Positions 50,589-59,815 of a DNA stretch of 64,000 bases are shown here, piece by piece. Source of the DNA: an uncultured Desulfovibrio sp. (GTDB lineage Bacteria; Desulfobacterota; Desulfovibrionia; Desulfovibrionales; Desulfovibrionaceae); NCBI GenBank assembly GCA_910587035.1, contig CAJUMQ010000001.1:288851-352850 (forward strand). Reading direction: 5' to 3'. Below the pieces are notes generated by a model. That model was not told the DNA's origin. It made no database searches and saw nothing but the letters and a program-made list of their open reading frames with translations. The translations under genes were made by a program, and so were the position numbers. How positions within the stretch are numbered: the first letter of the stretch is position 1; each line of letters starts with the position of its first letter.

Positions 50589-53588
50589 TTAGAAAAAATT
50601 CTTCTTGAAGGCCTGCGCCAGTTCTTCTACATCGGCCTGCACCAACAGGGAGTCACCAGTGCGGACAATCATTTGGCCATCATCCGAAACCTCGCCTATG
50701 CGTCTGCACAGCTGCCACATCCCAAGGGTATCCAGCAAGGTCGACAGATCCGGGCGAATGGTCACAATGTGACGACTGGCCGATTCCGAATAAAGAAGCT
50801 CAAACGCGCTCATTTGCCCAAAGGCCGCCACCGCGTCCAGATCTATGTGACAACCGAGCCGTCCGCCTATGCACATCTCCGCCAAAGCCACTGCCATGCC
50901 ACCGTCAGAGCAATCATGACAGGCGGAAATGGCACGCTGGCCCATAAGAGCATGCAACGCCTGATATCTGCTTTTTGCCGAGGCCGAGTCCACATGGGGA
51001 ACAATTCCACCATGTATCCCCAACTGGTCGGCAGCCTCGCTGGCGCCCATCTCCCGCCAGGTGCCTCCCAGAAGATAGATTTGATCACCTGCTTTTTTGA
51101 AATCGGATGTCTGGGCGCGTGTGACATTATCGATCACACCGAGTACTGTAAACAGCACTGTGGGGGGTATGGCTATGCGTCCATTTTCACCCAGGTAATC
51201 ATTTTTCATGGAATCCTTGCCGGAAATGCAAGGGACACCATAGGCAAGGGCAAATTGCCGCAAAGCCATACAGGCACGCACAAGCTGGGCCAATTTGTAT
51301 GCCCCATCTGGATTTTGCGGAGATGCCACAGGGTCGCACCAGCAGAAATTGTCCACCCCGGCCAGAGTGTCCGGATTGCCGCCCACAGAAACGGCATTCC
51401 GGATTGCTTCATCCATGGCATTTGCCATCATCCAGTAGGTGTCATAATCGCTGTATTTTGGACAGATCCCATGGGCAAGCACCAGGCCGGCATCTGATTC
51501 CAGCAATGGCCTGATGACCGCGCCATCCGATGGGCCATCCCGTAAAATGCCTGTCAGCGGTTTTATGACACTGCCACCGCGGACCTCATGATCATATTGC
51601 CGGATGATGCTTTCTTTTGAACAGATATTGAGGCGTCCAAGCATGGATTTAAGAAAATCCCCATGCCATTGAGGGCTTGCGGCCACGCCATCCATCCTGA
51701 TGTCCTGATGTGCAGGTTTGTGCCAGACAGCATCCAGGTGTAGCTGCGGAGCGCCATGATGCAGGAAATTCATGTCCAGAAGCGCCACGGTTTTACCCAG
51801 GTGCCGGACTTCAAAAAAACCGGAATCGTTAAAATGCCCCAAGGGGGTTGCCTCGACGTCCATTTGCGCGGCAAGGGCAAGAAACTCGTCCAGCTTGTCT
51901 GGCGGCACGGCGAGGGTCATGCGCTCCTGCGCCTCGGAGAGAAGGATCTCCCATGGTTTCAAACCATCATATTTAAGAGGCGCCTTGTCCAGCTCCAGAA
52001 TGCAGCCGCCTGTATCTTCCGCCATTTCTCCCACAGAAGAGGAAAGCCCCCCTGCGCCATTGTCTGTTATGGCATGATACAGGCAGCAATCCCTGGCGCG
52101 GAGGATAAAATCATACATTTTGCGCTGCGTAATGGGATCGCCTATCTGCACTGCCGTTGCCGGTGACCCGGCATGCAGCTCCTCCGAGGAAAAAGTGGCT
52201 CCATGTATGCCATCCTTGCCAATGCGGCCGCCGGCCATGACTATGACATCACCATTCTGGGCGGCCTTTTCATAGCCTGGATGGCCACAGATTTTTGCCG
52301 GCAAGAGGCCAACCGTGCCGCAGAAAACCAAAGGCTTGCCAAGATAGCGTGGATCAAAAACCAGTGATCCATTTACCGTAGGTATGCCACTCTTGTTGCC
52401 GCCATCCTCTACGCCCTGCCGCACGCCCTCGAGAATACGTCTTGGATGCAGAATACGCGGCGGGAGCGGGCCATCATATTCGGGTGATGCGAAGCAGAAG
52501 ACATCAATGTTGCAAACAAGTTCAGCTCCCATGCCAGTGCCCAGGGGATCCCTATTCACGCCCACGATGCCTGTCAGGGCGCCACCATAAGGGTCCAGTG
52601 CCGAGGGGCTGTTGTGTGTTTCAATCTTTATGCAGGCATCATAGCCATTGATGAAATCCACTACTCCTGCATTATCCTTGAACACAGAGAGGCAATAATC
52701 ATTTTCGCCTGCCCTGGACCGGATTATGGCAGTGGCATCCCGGATACATGTTTTATACAGATTGTCCACAATCTGCGTGCGGCCGATGTCCGCGTCCTCA
52801 TATCTTATGCGGCTTGCAAATATTTTATGCTTGCAATGCTCGGACCAGGTCTGGGCCAGAGCCTCCATCTCAACATCTGTGGGATTGTGGGGCAGCCCGA
52901 GCCCGCTCCGCAAAGAGGCCACAGTCTCGGACTGGAAATGATCCCGGATTGCGCGCATCTCCCCGGTATTAAGTGCCCATGTATGCTGCCTGCTCATGGC
53001 ATCAAGGCCGGCATCCGTGAGTCCGGCCAGATCCACCACATCGACTTGCGAACTGGCTTTGCCGGATACCGCGGCGGATACTGGCGCAAAACCGACATCT
53101 GCCTGCCACTGCGCAAGACTTTTGATCCTGTATTGCTGAATGAGATTGTTACAGAGCAGGTCTCTGCAAATCCTTTCCGCAGCGGCCAGATCCACATCTC
53201 CGCCACAAACCAGCCGATATTGGGAAGCGGTGTAAACAGCAATGCCATCTCTGGGGATATTCAGGGCAAGCGCGGCCGCCTCCCTTGCCGTTCTCCCTTC
53301 ATTATCGGTGACGCCAGGCCTGAAGCCAACCTCGCAAAACCAGGCCGGAAATGGTTCCATACAGGGTAGGGGGCCAAGGGTGGCGCGCTGCAGGATGGGG
53401 TCATGCCAGATATTTTCAGCAATCAGAAATTCGGTTTGTTCCCTGCTCAATCCGGAAACAGTAAAAACCTTTATAATTCTGCATTCCGACACATTGATGC
53501 CGAGAAATTCACGTATGCGCGTGGCAATCCTGTCTCCTTGCGCATCCTTGAGGCCCATTCTGGGGGCCACTTCCACGCGAAAAAGCAT
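50589..53588 (-). CDS. purL: Phosphoribosylformylglycinamidine synthase, PurS-PurL fusion without glutaminase domain
   Basis: 999 aa. The first ~170 residues contain two PurS-like segments (MLFRVEVAPRMGLKDAQGD; FCEVGFRPGVTDNEGRTAREAA). The PurL core follows with QTWSEHCKHKIF, KIETHNSPSALDPYGGALTG, GGNKSGIPTVNGSL, DNGAGGLSSSVGEMAED, GKDSMKND and HDCSDGGMAVALAEM. The chain ends before a PurQ glutaminase domain, which must be encoded elsewhere. It catalyses FGAR to FGAM in purine synthesis. Located 12 nt after the polyprenyl synthase gene. Confidence 0.94.
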   Translation of the reverse strand: MLFRVEVAPRMGLKDAQGDRIATRIREFLGINVSECRIIKVFTVSGLSREQTEFLIAENIWHDPILQRATLGPLPCMEPFPAWFCEVGFRPGVTDNEGRTAREAAALALNIPRDGIAVYTASQYRLVCGGDVDLAAAERICRDLLCNNLIQQYRIKSLAQWQADVGFAPVSAAVSGKASSQVDVVDLAGLTDAGLDAMSRQHTWALNTGEMRAIRDHFQSETVASLRSGLGLPHNPTDVEMEALAQTWSEHCKHKIFASRIRYEDADIGRTQIVDNLYKTCIRDATAIIRSRAGENDYCLSVFKDNAGVVDFINGYDACIKIETHNSPSALDPYGGALTGIVGVNRDPLGTGMGAELVCNIDVFCFASPEYDGPLPPRILHPRRILEGVRQGVEDGGNKSGIPTVNGSLVFDPRYLGKPLVFCGTVGLLPAKICGHPGYEKAAQNGDVIVMAGGRIGKDGIHGATFSSEELHAGSPATAVQIGDPITQRKMYDFILRARDCCLYHAITDNGAGGLSSSVGEMAEDTGGCILELDKAPLKYDGLKPWEILLSEAQERMTLAVPPDKLDEFLALAAQMDVEATPLGHFNDSGFFEVRHLGKTVALLDMNFLHHGAPQLHLDAVWHKPAHQDIRMDGVAASPQWHGDFLKSMLGRLNICSKESIIRQYDHEVRGGSVIKPLTGILRDGPSDGAVIRPLLESDAGLVLAHGICPKYSDYDTYWMMANAMDEAIRNAVSVGGNPDTLAGVDNFCWCDPVASPQNPDGAYKLAQLVRACMALRQFALAYGVPCISGKDSMKNDYLGENGRIAIPPTVLFTVLGVIDNVTRAQTSDFKKAGDQIYLLGGTWREMGASEAADQLGIHGGIVPHVDSASAKSRYQALHALMGQRAISACHDCSDGGMAVALAEMCIGGRLGCHIDLDAVAAFGQMSAFELLYSESASRHIVTIRPDLSTLLDTLGMWQLCRRIGEVSDDGQMIVRTGDSLLVQADVEELAQAFKKNFF

Positions 53589-53600
53589 GGCTACTCCTTG

Positions 53601-54566
53601 TCAGCTGAGTCTGGATCGGACATATGTTGTCATTTCGCGCAAAATAAGGGTTTCCTCACATTGCGGCAGAACGAGCAGGGAATCCAGCGCATTTCCCAGA
53701 CAGGAATCCGCCAAATCGCGCGCATGGGATGCGAACTGACAAACTTCCGCCGCTATGGCCCCGGCTTCCTCGTCGCTGAAACTGCGGGCTATAAAAGATT
53801 TGTCAAAAGCGGCCTGTTTCTGCGGTGAGAGGCTCTGGCGGTAAAACCGCAGGGGTGGAGTCATCTTTCCTTCGCGCAGATCACCTCCACTTGGCTTGCC
53901 AGTTTGGGACTGGGGAGCAAAATCCAGAGCATCATCCACCAGCTGGAATGCGATCCCCAGGTTTTCACCATAGTCCAGGCATGCCTCTATCTGCTCCCTG
54001 GTCGCGCCGGCTGCAATGGCTCCCATTGCGCAAGCCTCTGAGATTAGACAGGCGGTTTTGCCTCTGGCAATTTCCAGATATTCCCCATGGGTAAGCTCGG
54101 GTCGCCCCAGAGATGACATTTCGAGGATTTCACCAGCTGCAGTCTGTACTGTTGCGCGTGAATAGCAGGCAACCAGGGCCGGATTGCCAAATGCCGCAAC
54201 CATTGCGTTGCCTGCTGCGAGCATGGCATCCCCGGCGAGAATTGTCTGCGAAATTCCATATACTGTATGAGCGGCCGTTCTACCCCGACGGCTTGTGGCA
54301 TTATCCAGCACATCATCATGGAGCAAAGTGGCGGCATGGAGCATTTCAAGGCTGGCAGCAAGTATATAAAGATCGCTGCTTTGGTCGCCAAGGGCTCTGC
54401 CACACATCACCGCCAGAAAAGGCCGGATACGCTTGCCGCCAGCATCCAGAATATGTTCCGCCACAGGACGGCAGGGCGCCGGTATTTGCGCTATCCCTGC
54501 CCGAATCGCCTGGCCAATGGGCTCCATTTCCCGAGCCAATCTTTGCTGGAAAAGATTTTGTGCCAT
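53601..54566 (-). CDS. Polyprenyl diphosphate synthase (long-chain trans type)
   Basis: 321 aa. First aspartate-rich motif LLHDDVLDNA (DDVLD at residues 84-88), followed by SRRGRTAAHTVYG; second motif FQLVDDALDFAP. GGKRIRPFLAVMCGRA is the conserved start. The small or large residues before the first DDxxD (HAATLLHDD) suit an octaprenyl/heptaprenyl-type enzyme. It probably makes the side chain of menaquinone, in keeping with mqnB and menG nearby. Confidence 0.88.
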   Translation of the reverse strand: MAQNLFQQRLAREMEPIGQAIRAGIAQIPAPCRPVAEHILDAGGKRIRPFLAVMCGRALGDQSSDLYILAASLEMLHAATLLHDDVLDNATSRRGRTAAHTVYGISQTILAGDAMLAAGNAMVAAFGNPALVACYSRATVQTAAGEILEMSSLGRPELTHGEYLEIARGKTACLISEACAMGAIAAGATREQIEACLDYGENLGIAFQLVDDALDFAPQSQTGKPSGGDLREGKMTPPLRFYRQSLSPQKQAAFDKSFIARSFSDEEAGAIAAEVCQFASHARDLADSCLGNALDSLLVLPQCEETLILREMTTYVRSRLS

Positions 54567-54614
54567 AGAACCTTTTACAGATATTCGTGTGGAAATTCAA
54601 ACAATATGAAACTA

Positions 54615-55322
54615 TTAAATTAAATTAAGTTTTGGCAGCACCAGCCCCAGAGCTCGTAATGCCCCCGGGAAATCCTTTTCATCCCTGCTTCTTGGACCTG
54701 TCTTATTTGAAACCACCCGGATTTCCACACAGGGGATTTGCGCGCGCGCGGCCGCGTAGGCCGCCGCAAAGCCCTCCATGTTTTCCAGGGCTGCATGATA
54801 GTTGTTAGTCAGGGTTTCGCGCCTGTTAAAACTCGCGCTAACCCCAGCCACTGTGAGGGATTGGCAGCATGGCCAATCCGGTATTTTACCCCCATGGGGC
54901 ACAATTTCGGAAAAAGGGCTCAAAGATATGCGGTCATAAACATATTCGCCGTCGGTTCGCGCCCAAAGAGGGTGGCTGAATGCCCTAGCAGTAACATTTA
55001 TGCCATCATTCAAGCCATATTCCGGCCAGATTTCCTCGCTTATGCCCCAAGTGCTGCAAAGGGGATTCTTTTCAAGATCATAGGCGCCTGACAGGCCTGC
55101 ATACAAAACACAACTTATTTTTTCCCCTTCTCTCCCAAGGCATAGCCCAATGGCAAGGGCTGCGTTAAGTGGCCCCACACCAGTCACAAGAAAAACAGCC
55201 TTATCGCCGCGCAAATCACGCGTGACTGGCTGCATTTCCACCAGATTTTTCCCATCAGGAAAGAGATAGGGCGCAAGAGCTGACATCTCGGCCGGGGTAG
55301 CCGCGCATATTAGCAATGCCAT
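54615..55322 (-). CDS. mqnB: Futalosine hydrolase
   Basis: 235 aa, nucleoside phosphorylase fold. LVTGVGPLNAALAIG, VLYAGLSGAYD, NMEGFAAAYAAARAQIPCVEIRVVSNKTGPR. The last segment (E in NMEG, then VVSNKTG) is the MqnB active-site signature that separates it from MTA/SAH nucleosidase. It removes the purine base from futalosine in the alternative menaquinone pathway. It is 11 nt after the nucleotide-sugar dehydrogenase. Confidence 0.88.
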   Translation of the reverse strand: MALLICAATPAEMSALAPYLFPDGKNLVEMQPVTRDLRGDKAVFLVTGVGPLNAALAIGLCLGREGEKISCVLYAGLSGAYDLEKNPLCSTWGISEEIWPEYGLNDGINVTARAFSHPLWARTDGEYVYDRISLSPFSEIVPHGGKIPDWPCCQSLTVAGVSASFNRRETLTNNYHAALENMEGFAAAYAAARAQIPCVEIRVVSNKTGPRSRDEKDFPGALRALGLVLPKLNLI

Positions 55323-55333
55323 CGCCTACGCCC

Positions 55334-56647
55334 CTACAAGCGCCAGTAGTCAAGTCCCTGGGCACGAACGGCCTCCGGGTCAAAAAATCCTTTCACATCC
55401 AGCACTATTCCATGTGCCGGGTCCCGGAATAAACTCCTGAGTTGCCGTGGTGCAAGCGCCCCATAAGCCTCATGTCCCACTGCCAGAACAAGGGCATCCA
55501 GATCATGCAGCTCTGAAAGCGGCTCAAGTTTTACACCGTATATGGCGAGTGCCTCGGCAGCATCAGCCTCCGCGTCATTAACAATTACTTCCGCGCCATA
55601 CTTGCGCAATTCCTGGATGAGATCGATTACGCGCGTATTTCGCAAGTCAGGAACATTCTCCTTGAAAGTGAGCCCCAGTATGCCAATCCGGCTCCCATTG
55701 ACGGGACTCCCCGCAGCTATAAGGCGTTTTATGGCGGATTCGGCCACATATTTACCCATATTATCGTTGATGCGCCGTCCAGCCAGGATGACTTCCGGAT
55801 GGAAACCCAGCTCCTCCGCCTTGAATGTAAGATAATAGGGATCAACGCCTATGCAGTGGCCGCCAACAAGACCTGGCCTGAAAGGCAAAAAATTCCATTT
55901 GCTGCCTGCCGCTTCAAGAACCTCAATAGTGTCTATGCCCATTTTATCAAAAATAACCGCAAGCTCATTCATAAGAGCTATATTTAAATCCCTTTGGGTA
56001 TTTTCGATAACCTTGGCAGCTTCTGCCACCTTTATGCTTGACGCGCGATGAATGCCAGCCTTTACCACGCTGCCATACAATTTTTCGAGCAAATCCAGGG
56101 TTTGCGGATCCGATGCGGAGACAATTTTGGTGATTGTGGCCAGGGTATGCACCTTGTCGCCGGGGTTTATGCGTTCGGGCGAATAGCCCACCGAAAAATC
56201 CCTGTTCGGCTCCAAGCCGGATTCCCTGGCGAGGATGGGAATGCATATTTCTTCTGTCAGGCCAGGATATACCGTTGATTCATAGACAACAACGCACCCT
56301 TTGGACATATTGCGGCCAACAAGGAGGCTTGCGGATACCACCGGCTCAAGATCTGGATTGCGATGTTTGTCTATCGGCGTGGGCACCGCAACAATTATGA
56401 CCGCGGCATCTTTTAATACATGGGGGTCCGCCGAGAACTCAATGGCAACCCCTGCCAGATCCTCCACAGCTACCTCACGGGTGTGATCCGAGCCACTTTT
56501 TAGTTCCTGTACTCGTTCCGCATTTATATCAAAGCCAATAACGGGCATCTCCCTGGCAAAGGCCACAGCCAGAGGCAGCCCAACATATCCAAGGCCGACA
56601 ACGGCCAGCTTTTTTTTGCCCTCACAAAGTTCCTGAAAAGTCACCAT
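55334..56647 (-). CDS. UDP-sugar 6-dehydrogenase (WbpA/TviB-like)
   Basis: 437 aa. NAD loop VVGLGYVGLPLAVAF (residues 16-30), VPTPIDKHRNPDLEPV (about 89-104), ESTVYPGLTEEICIP, the 6-fold GYSPERINPGDK and catalytic Cys265 in GGHCIGVDPYY. C-terminal LGLTFKENVPDLRNTRV. This set is typical of UDP-N-acetylglucosamine/galactosamine dehydrogenases for surface polysaccharide, rather than UDP-glucose dehydrogenase. Placed upstream of mqnB and co-oriented, though functionally unrelated. Confidence 0.85.
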   Translation of the reverse strand: MVTFQELCEGKKKLAVVGLGYVGLPLAVAFAREMPVIGFDINAERVQELKSGSDHTREVAVEDLAGVAIEFSADPHVLKDAAVIIVAVPTPIDKHRNPDLEPVVSASLLVGRNMSKGCVVVYESTVYPGLTEEICIPILARESGLEPNRDFSVGYSPERINPGDKVHTLATITKIVSASDPQTLDLLEKLYGSVVKAGIHRASSIKVAEAAKVIENTQRDLNIALMNELAVIFDKMGIDTIEVLEAAGSKWNFLPFRPGLVGGHCIGVDPYYLTFKAEELGFHPEVILAGRRINDNMGKYVAESAIKRLIAAGSPVNGSRIGILGLTFKENVPDLRNTRVIDLIQELRKYGAEVIVNDAEADAAEALAIYGVKLEPLSELHDLDALVLAVGHEAYGALAPRQLRSLFRDPAHGIVLDVKGFFDPEAVRAQGLDYWRL

Positions 56648-56725
56648 TGTTTATCCCGTTCCATTATTGTGGCGCCGGTTTGACCGACATCTTTACAAAA
56701 TAATAGTTTTATCGCACAAAAAGCA

Positions 56726-56914
56726 ATGAACTCTTTTTTTACCGCCATTGTTCTGGCCATTGTAATGGAAAGCCTTTGTATGGCTCTTTTTCCAAAATTC
56801 ATGCGCAAGGCCATGCTCGAAATCGCCACCAGATCCGACCAGGAGTTGCGGTCCGTGGGCGCGACAGGTCTGGTGTTGGCCGTGTTATTGGCATTCCTTC
56901 TGCGGGCGCTCTAG
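56726..56914 (+). CDS. DUF2065-family small membrane protein
   Basis: 62 aa with two hydrophobic segments. FTAIVLAIVMESLCMALFPKFMRKAMLEIATRSDQELRSVGATGLVLAVLL follows the DUF2065/YjeT pattern (ExxxPxxFP-like, then LRxxG). Function unknown. It is on the plus strand between two minus-strand genes, with only 3 nt to the menG stop. The ribosome site is weak. Confidence 0.7.
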   Translation: MNSFFTAIVLAIVMESLCMALFPKFMRKAMLEIATRSDQELRSVGATGLVLAVLLAFLLRAL

Positions 56915-56917
56915 GGA

Positions 56918-57634
56918 TCAGGATGGCTTAAAACCCCAATGCAGGCAGACAATCCCGCTTGTAAGTTTGCGGTAGCCGATATTCTCAAAACCCGCGACCT
57001 CCATTTCACAAGCCAGAGCTTCGGCTGCGGGGAAGGCGCGAATAGTTGCGGCCAGATAGGAGTAGGCAGCCGCATCCCTGGCCACCAAAGCTCCCACCGC
57101 AGGCAAAATGCGCTCAAGATACAGATTATAGAGCCCACCCCAGATTTTCTCCTGCCCTGAACCAAACTCCAGAATGCAGGCTTTTCCACCTGGCTCCAGG
57201 ACCCTCAACATTTCCTTAAATGCGGTAACGCGCTCGCGAATGTTGCGAATGCCAAAAGCCATTGTCAGGCTGCCAACACAGCTGTCCGAAAGCGGCAGAC
57301 CCAGGGCATCTCCGGCGCAGGGCAATATGCGTTGTCTTTTTTGCGGAGTGTTGATTTTTTTCTGGCCTATATGCAACATCCGCGGGCAAAAATCTATGGC
57401 AGGAATGGTCGCATCTGGATGGGCATTCAACAAGGCCAGCGCCACATCCAGTGTGCCACTGGCCACATCGGCAATAATACCAGACTGCCCCGGGCATGCC
57501 AGCAGGGCCAGCTCCCTGCGCCAGTTTCTGTCTATACCCAGGCTGAGAAAATGATTTAAAAAATCATAGACCCCGGCAATGCGCCCAAACATGGAGCCAA
57601 CGGCATTGCCCCCAGTCACACCCTGGCTCCCCAT
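56918..57634 (-). CDS. menG: Demethylmenaquinone methyltransferase
   Basis: 238 aa from the ATG at 57634, which overlaps the stop of the small upstream gene (TGATG); GGAGG sits upstream. UbiE/MenG blocks: FGRIAGVYDFLNHFLSLGIDRNWRREL, VADVASGTLDVALAL-like motif I (IIADVASGTLDVAL), LTMAFGIRNIRER and KACILEFGSGQEKIWGGLYNLYLERILP. It adds the ring methyl in the last menaquinone step. Confidence 0.94.
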   Translation of the reverse strand: MGSQGVTGGNAVGSMFGRIAGVYDFLNHFLSLGIDRNWRRELALLACPGQSGIIADVASGTLDVALALLNAHPDATIPAIDFCPRMLHIGQKKINTPQKRQRILPCAGDALGLPLSDSCVGSLTMAFGIRNIRERVTAFKEMLRVLEPGGKACILEFGSGQEKIWGGLYNLYLERILPAVGALVARDAAAYSYLAATIRAFPAAEALACEMEVAGFENIGYRKLTSGIVCLHWGFKPS

Positions 57635-57813
57635 CAATCGGCATCCTCCAGATTGGTCTGATCCTGCGCGCCATCACGAATGGTGGACGCAACCACGCTG
57701 TAAACGACAGGGAATACCTCGGCAAAATTCCCAGGGGTCACAGTGCGTGTCTCTATAAACTTGCATGTCAGCTCCTTGGCTACCTGCAATGCCTCCCTGC
57801 TTTCCTTATCCAT
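57634..57813 (-). CDS. 59-residue conserved-looking small protein upstream of menG
   Basis: Read directly from the sequence: starts MDKESREALQVAKELTCKFI, continues ETRTVTPGNFAEVFPVVYSV and ends in an acidic tail. The TGA overlaps the menG ATG. AAGG lies 10 nt before the start. Short helical proteins of this kind, with 'VAKELxxKFIExxxxxPxNF', occur in Desulfovibrio as conserved hypotheticals, as far as I recall. Function unknown; translational coupling suggests a role linked to menG or its control. Confidence 0.72.
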   Translation of the reverse strand: MDKESREALQVAKELTCKFIETRTVTPGNFAEVFPVVYSVVASTIRDGAQDQTNLEDAD

Positions 57814-57828
57814 ATAGCAAAACCTTCA

Positions 57829-57976
57829 ATAAAAAAACCCGTTCCCGGGGAATGACCGCGCCGGCACCTACCGGCACGAATGCGGAACGGGCCCAAAACA
57901 GACGGAAACTTAAGCCCCCGACCGGTTTATGTCCTGCAATGCTGCATTTCTGGCAATCGAATAATTCATTGCCCTC
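57829..57976 (-). ncRNA. Putative structured RNA or attenuated leader upstream of menG operon
   Basis: Predicted transcript of about 148 nt from the promoter at 57983-58011. It contains hairpin GGCAAT/ATTGCC and a small AATGC/GCATT hairpin. It ends in a two-level stem (CCCGTTC with GAACGGG, enclosing GCCGG with CCGGC) followed by seven T residues at 57835-57829. The terminator lies about 16 nt before the small protein start. It matches no RNA family I can recall. Confidence 0.55.
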
Positions 57977-57982
57977 TTTTCA

Positions 57983-58011
57983 TCTATACCCTCTGTGATA
58001 CAGCATTGCAA
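57983..58011 (-). promoter_or_regulatory. Sigma70-type promoter for the menG leader/small RNA
   Basis: On the minus strand TTGCAA (58011-58006), a 17-nt spacer and TATAGA (57988-57983). The rest of the 441-bp gap (57814-58254) has no other recognisable feature apart from the putative RNA. Confidence 0.6.
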
Positions 58012-58254
58012 GATATTGCATATGCCAAAACAGGTCATGCGTTCCAGCACGAGTCATAAATATTTGGTTTGAGATCCTCCTCTGGCTTGCGCGCCATTTT
58101 TCCGATATTATATTACTGTTGCTGGCTGACTCCACATTGGCGGTTCATGCGCCCCAAAGGCCTTTTTTCAGATCATTCCGCGACTGGCCCCATTTCTCCA
58201 GGGGATATAAAGTCAAAGCCTGTGCATGGTTACGTTTGCCATCCGGATAGAAAA

Positions 58255-59133
58255 ATGTCTGATACATCGGAAGATTTCGCCAACAGACCTTTTACAAAAC
58301 TAGCAGGGGGTACCCGGTTCGCCCAAAATGCAAAATCTTCTGTTGCGTCCCAGCAACCATCATTGGATGATGCAGCCGATCGGGCACTATTCCTTAAAGC
58401 CGTCAACAGCATCAAGGCCCCCCGGGATGTTCCTAAAACCATAGGCTTCCACATCGCGGATCTTGATGGCTGGCAGCATATGAAATTCAACCAAAAGAAG
58501 ATATCCAAAAACATCGTATTCAAGCCGAAACCTTCTCCACCTCCTCCCACACCTAATGATGTGGATACGGAGAGAGATGCCTTTCTATGGGCAATGCGTG
58601 ATGCGAAACCATTGCAGGGCGGGGCGCGCGTTGCGTCCCCCAAGATCACCAGACAGCAGCCGCGAGTTGCAGAAGCCAGTTTTGAAGAGCTTATGTCTGG
58701 CAAGCTGGAATTTTCCCTTCTATATTCTGATGAATATCTTGAGGGAAAGGTTTCAGGACTGGACGAAATGATTATGAACAGATTAAGAGCAGGTCAGATG
58801 AGCCCGGAAGCGCACCTTGACCTGCACGGTCTCAATGCCAGCCAGGCATACGAAAGTTTGCGGGTATTCATGCGGGATGCATGGTTCAAGGGCCTGCGAA
58901 TGGTCCTGCTGGTGCCAGGTCGTGGTAAAAACTCACCTGCAGGTATGGGCATACTCCGTCAAAAAATGCAGAGCTGGCTTACCCAAGACCCTTTCAAGCG
59001 CGTAGTCCTTGCATTCTGTACAGCCCAACCCCATGATGGAGGGCCAGGCAGCATATATGTGCTCTTGCGGAAATCACGCAAAAAAGGACGCATATACTGG
59101 GAAAGAATGCCTGCGGATGCGGATCTTTATTAA
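58255..59133 (+). CDS. Smr-domain protein
   Basis: 292 aa from the ATG at 58255. The frame is open further upstream to 58069, so the start is uncertain. The N-terminal ~190 residues are variable and low in similarity, with KPSPPPPTPNDVDTERDAFLWAM. The C-terminal domain is Smr: HLDLHGLNASQAYESLRVFM (DLHG motif), then MVLLVPGRGKNSPAGMGILR (the HGxG-equivalent reads PGRGKNS) and AFCTAQPHDGGPGSIYVLLRK. Smr domains bind or cut nucleic acids, in MutS2 and stand-alone proteins. Followed by a strong terminator. Confidence 0.82.
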   Translation: MSDTSEDFANRPFTKLAGGTRFAQNAKSSVASQQPSLDDAADRALFLKAVNSIKAPRDVPKTIGFHIADLDGWQHMKFNQKKISKNIVFKPKPSPPPPTPNDVDTERDAFLWAMRDAKPLQGGARVASPKITRQQPRVAEASFEELMSGKLEFSLLYSDEYLEGKVSGLDEMIMNRLRAGQMSPEAHLDLHGLNASQAYESLRVFMRDAWFKGLRMVLLVPGRGKNSPAGMGILRQKMQSWLTQDPFKRVVLAFCTAQPHDGGPGSIYVLLRKSRKKGRIYWERMPADADLY

Positions 59134-59168
59134 TACATTGGATTTAATCAGTGCAAGGTCATCCCGGC

Positions 59169-59216
59169 GGGCAGGCCTCACGGGGATAGCACTCCGTGAC
59201 CCGGCCTGCCCTTTTT
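59169..59216 (+). terminator. Intrinsic terminator of the Smr gene
   Basis: GGGCAGGCC (59169-59177) pairs with GGCCTGCCC (59203-59211), with an inner TCACGG/CCGTGA stem, then TTTTT. Confidence 0.88.
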
Positions 59217-59226
59217 CTATATATTA

Positions 59227-59736
59227 CTACCACTTTTCATAATGGATGCGATCTTCCCGAAAACGATCCACTTCATGGAAATGCTGTTCTGGGTAGCCCA
59301 GGCAGACCATCCCCATGGGCACGATGTCCTCTGGCAGGGATAAGGCCTTGCGAAGATACGCTTCTCGCTCCTCCACGGGATATATTCCGCACCACACAGC
59401 GCCAATATTTAGACCTCTTGCTGCAAGCATCATGTTTTCAATGGCTGCGGCGCAATCCTGGGGCCAAAAACCCTCGGCCTTGTCATCCTGCATGCTTGCG
59501 CATACCACAATCACCAGCGGCGCATTGGCCGCCATATGAGTATATTTGGTGGTGCCAGATAACACCTTGCGCTGTCCTTCATCCCTGACGGCGACAAAAT
59601 GCCATGGCTGCTCATTGCACGCGCTTGGCGCCAGCATTGCACATTTTAAAATTTCATGCAGATCCGCATCACTTATCTCCGTATCAGTATATTTACGAAT
59701 ACTGCGCCTGGTATGCAAAGCTTCCAGAATATCCAT
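59227..59736 (-). CDS. Nitroreductase-family FMN protein
   Basis: 169 aa from the ATG at 59736, GGAG upstream. RRSIRKYTD near residues 10-18 (FMN phosphate binding), ILKCAMLAPSACNEQPWHFVAV, AIENMMLAARGLNIGAVWCGIYP and VPMGMVCLGYPEQ. These are the standard blocks of short nitroreductases that reduce nitro compounds, quinones or flavins with NAD(P)H. The upstream gap has two palindromes (59789-59801 and 59816-59847) that may be operators. Confidence 0.88.
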   Translation of the reverse strand: MDILEALHTRRSIRKYTDTEISDADLHEILKCAMLAPSACNEQPWHFVAVRDEGQRKVLSGTTKYTHMAANAPLVIVVCASMQDDKAEGFWPQDCAAAIENMMLAARGLNIGAVWCGIYPVEEREAYLRKALSLPEDIVPMGMVCLGYPEQHFHEVDRFREDRIHYEKW

Positions 59737-59815
59737 AACCAATGCTCCATGATTTATATTATTAAACACCGTAACATCTCATAATATAACAACATCGTTG
59801 TCAATGAGGATACTA

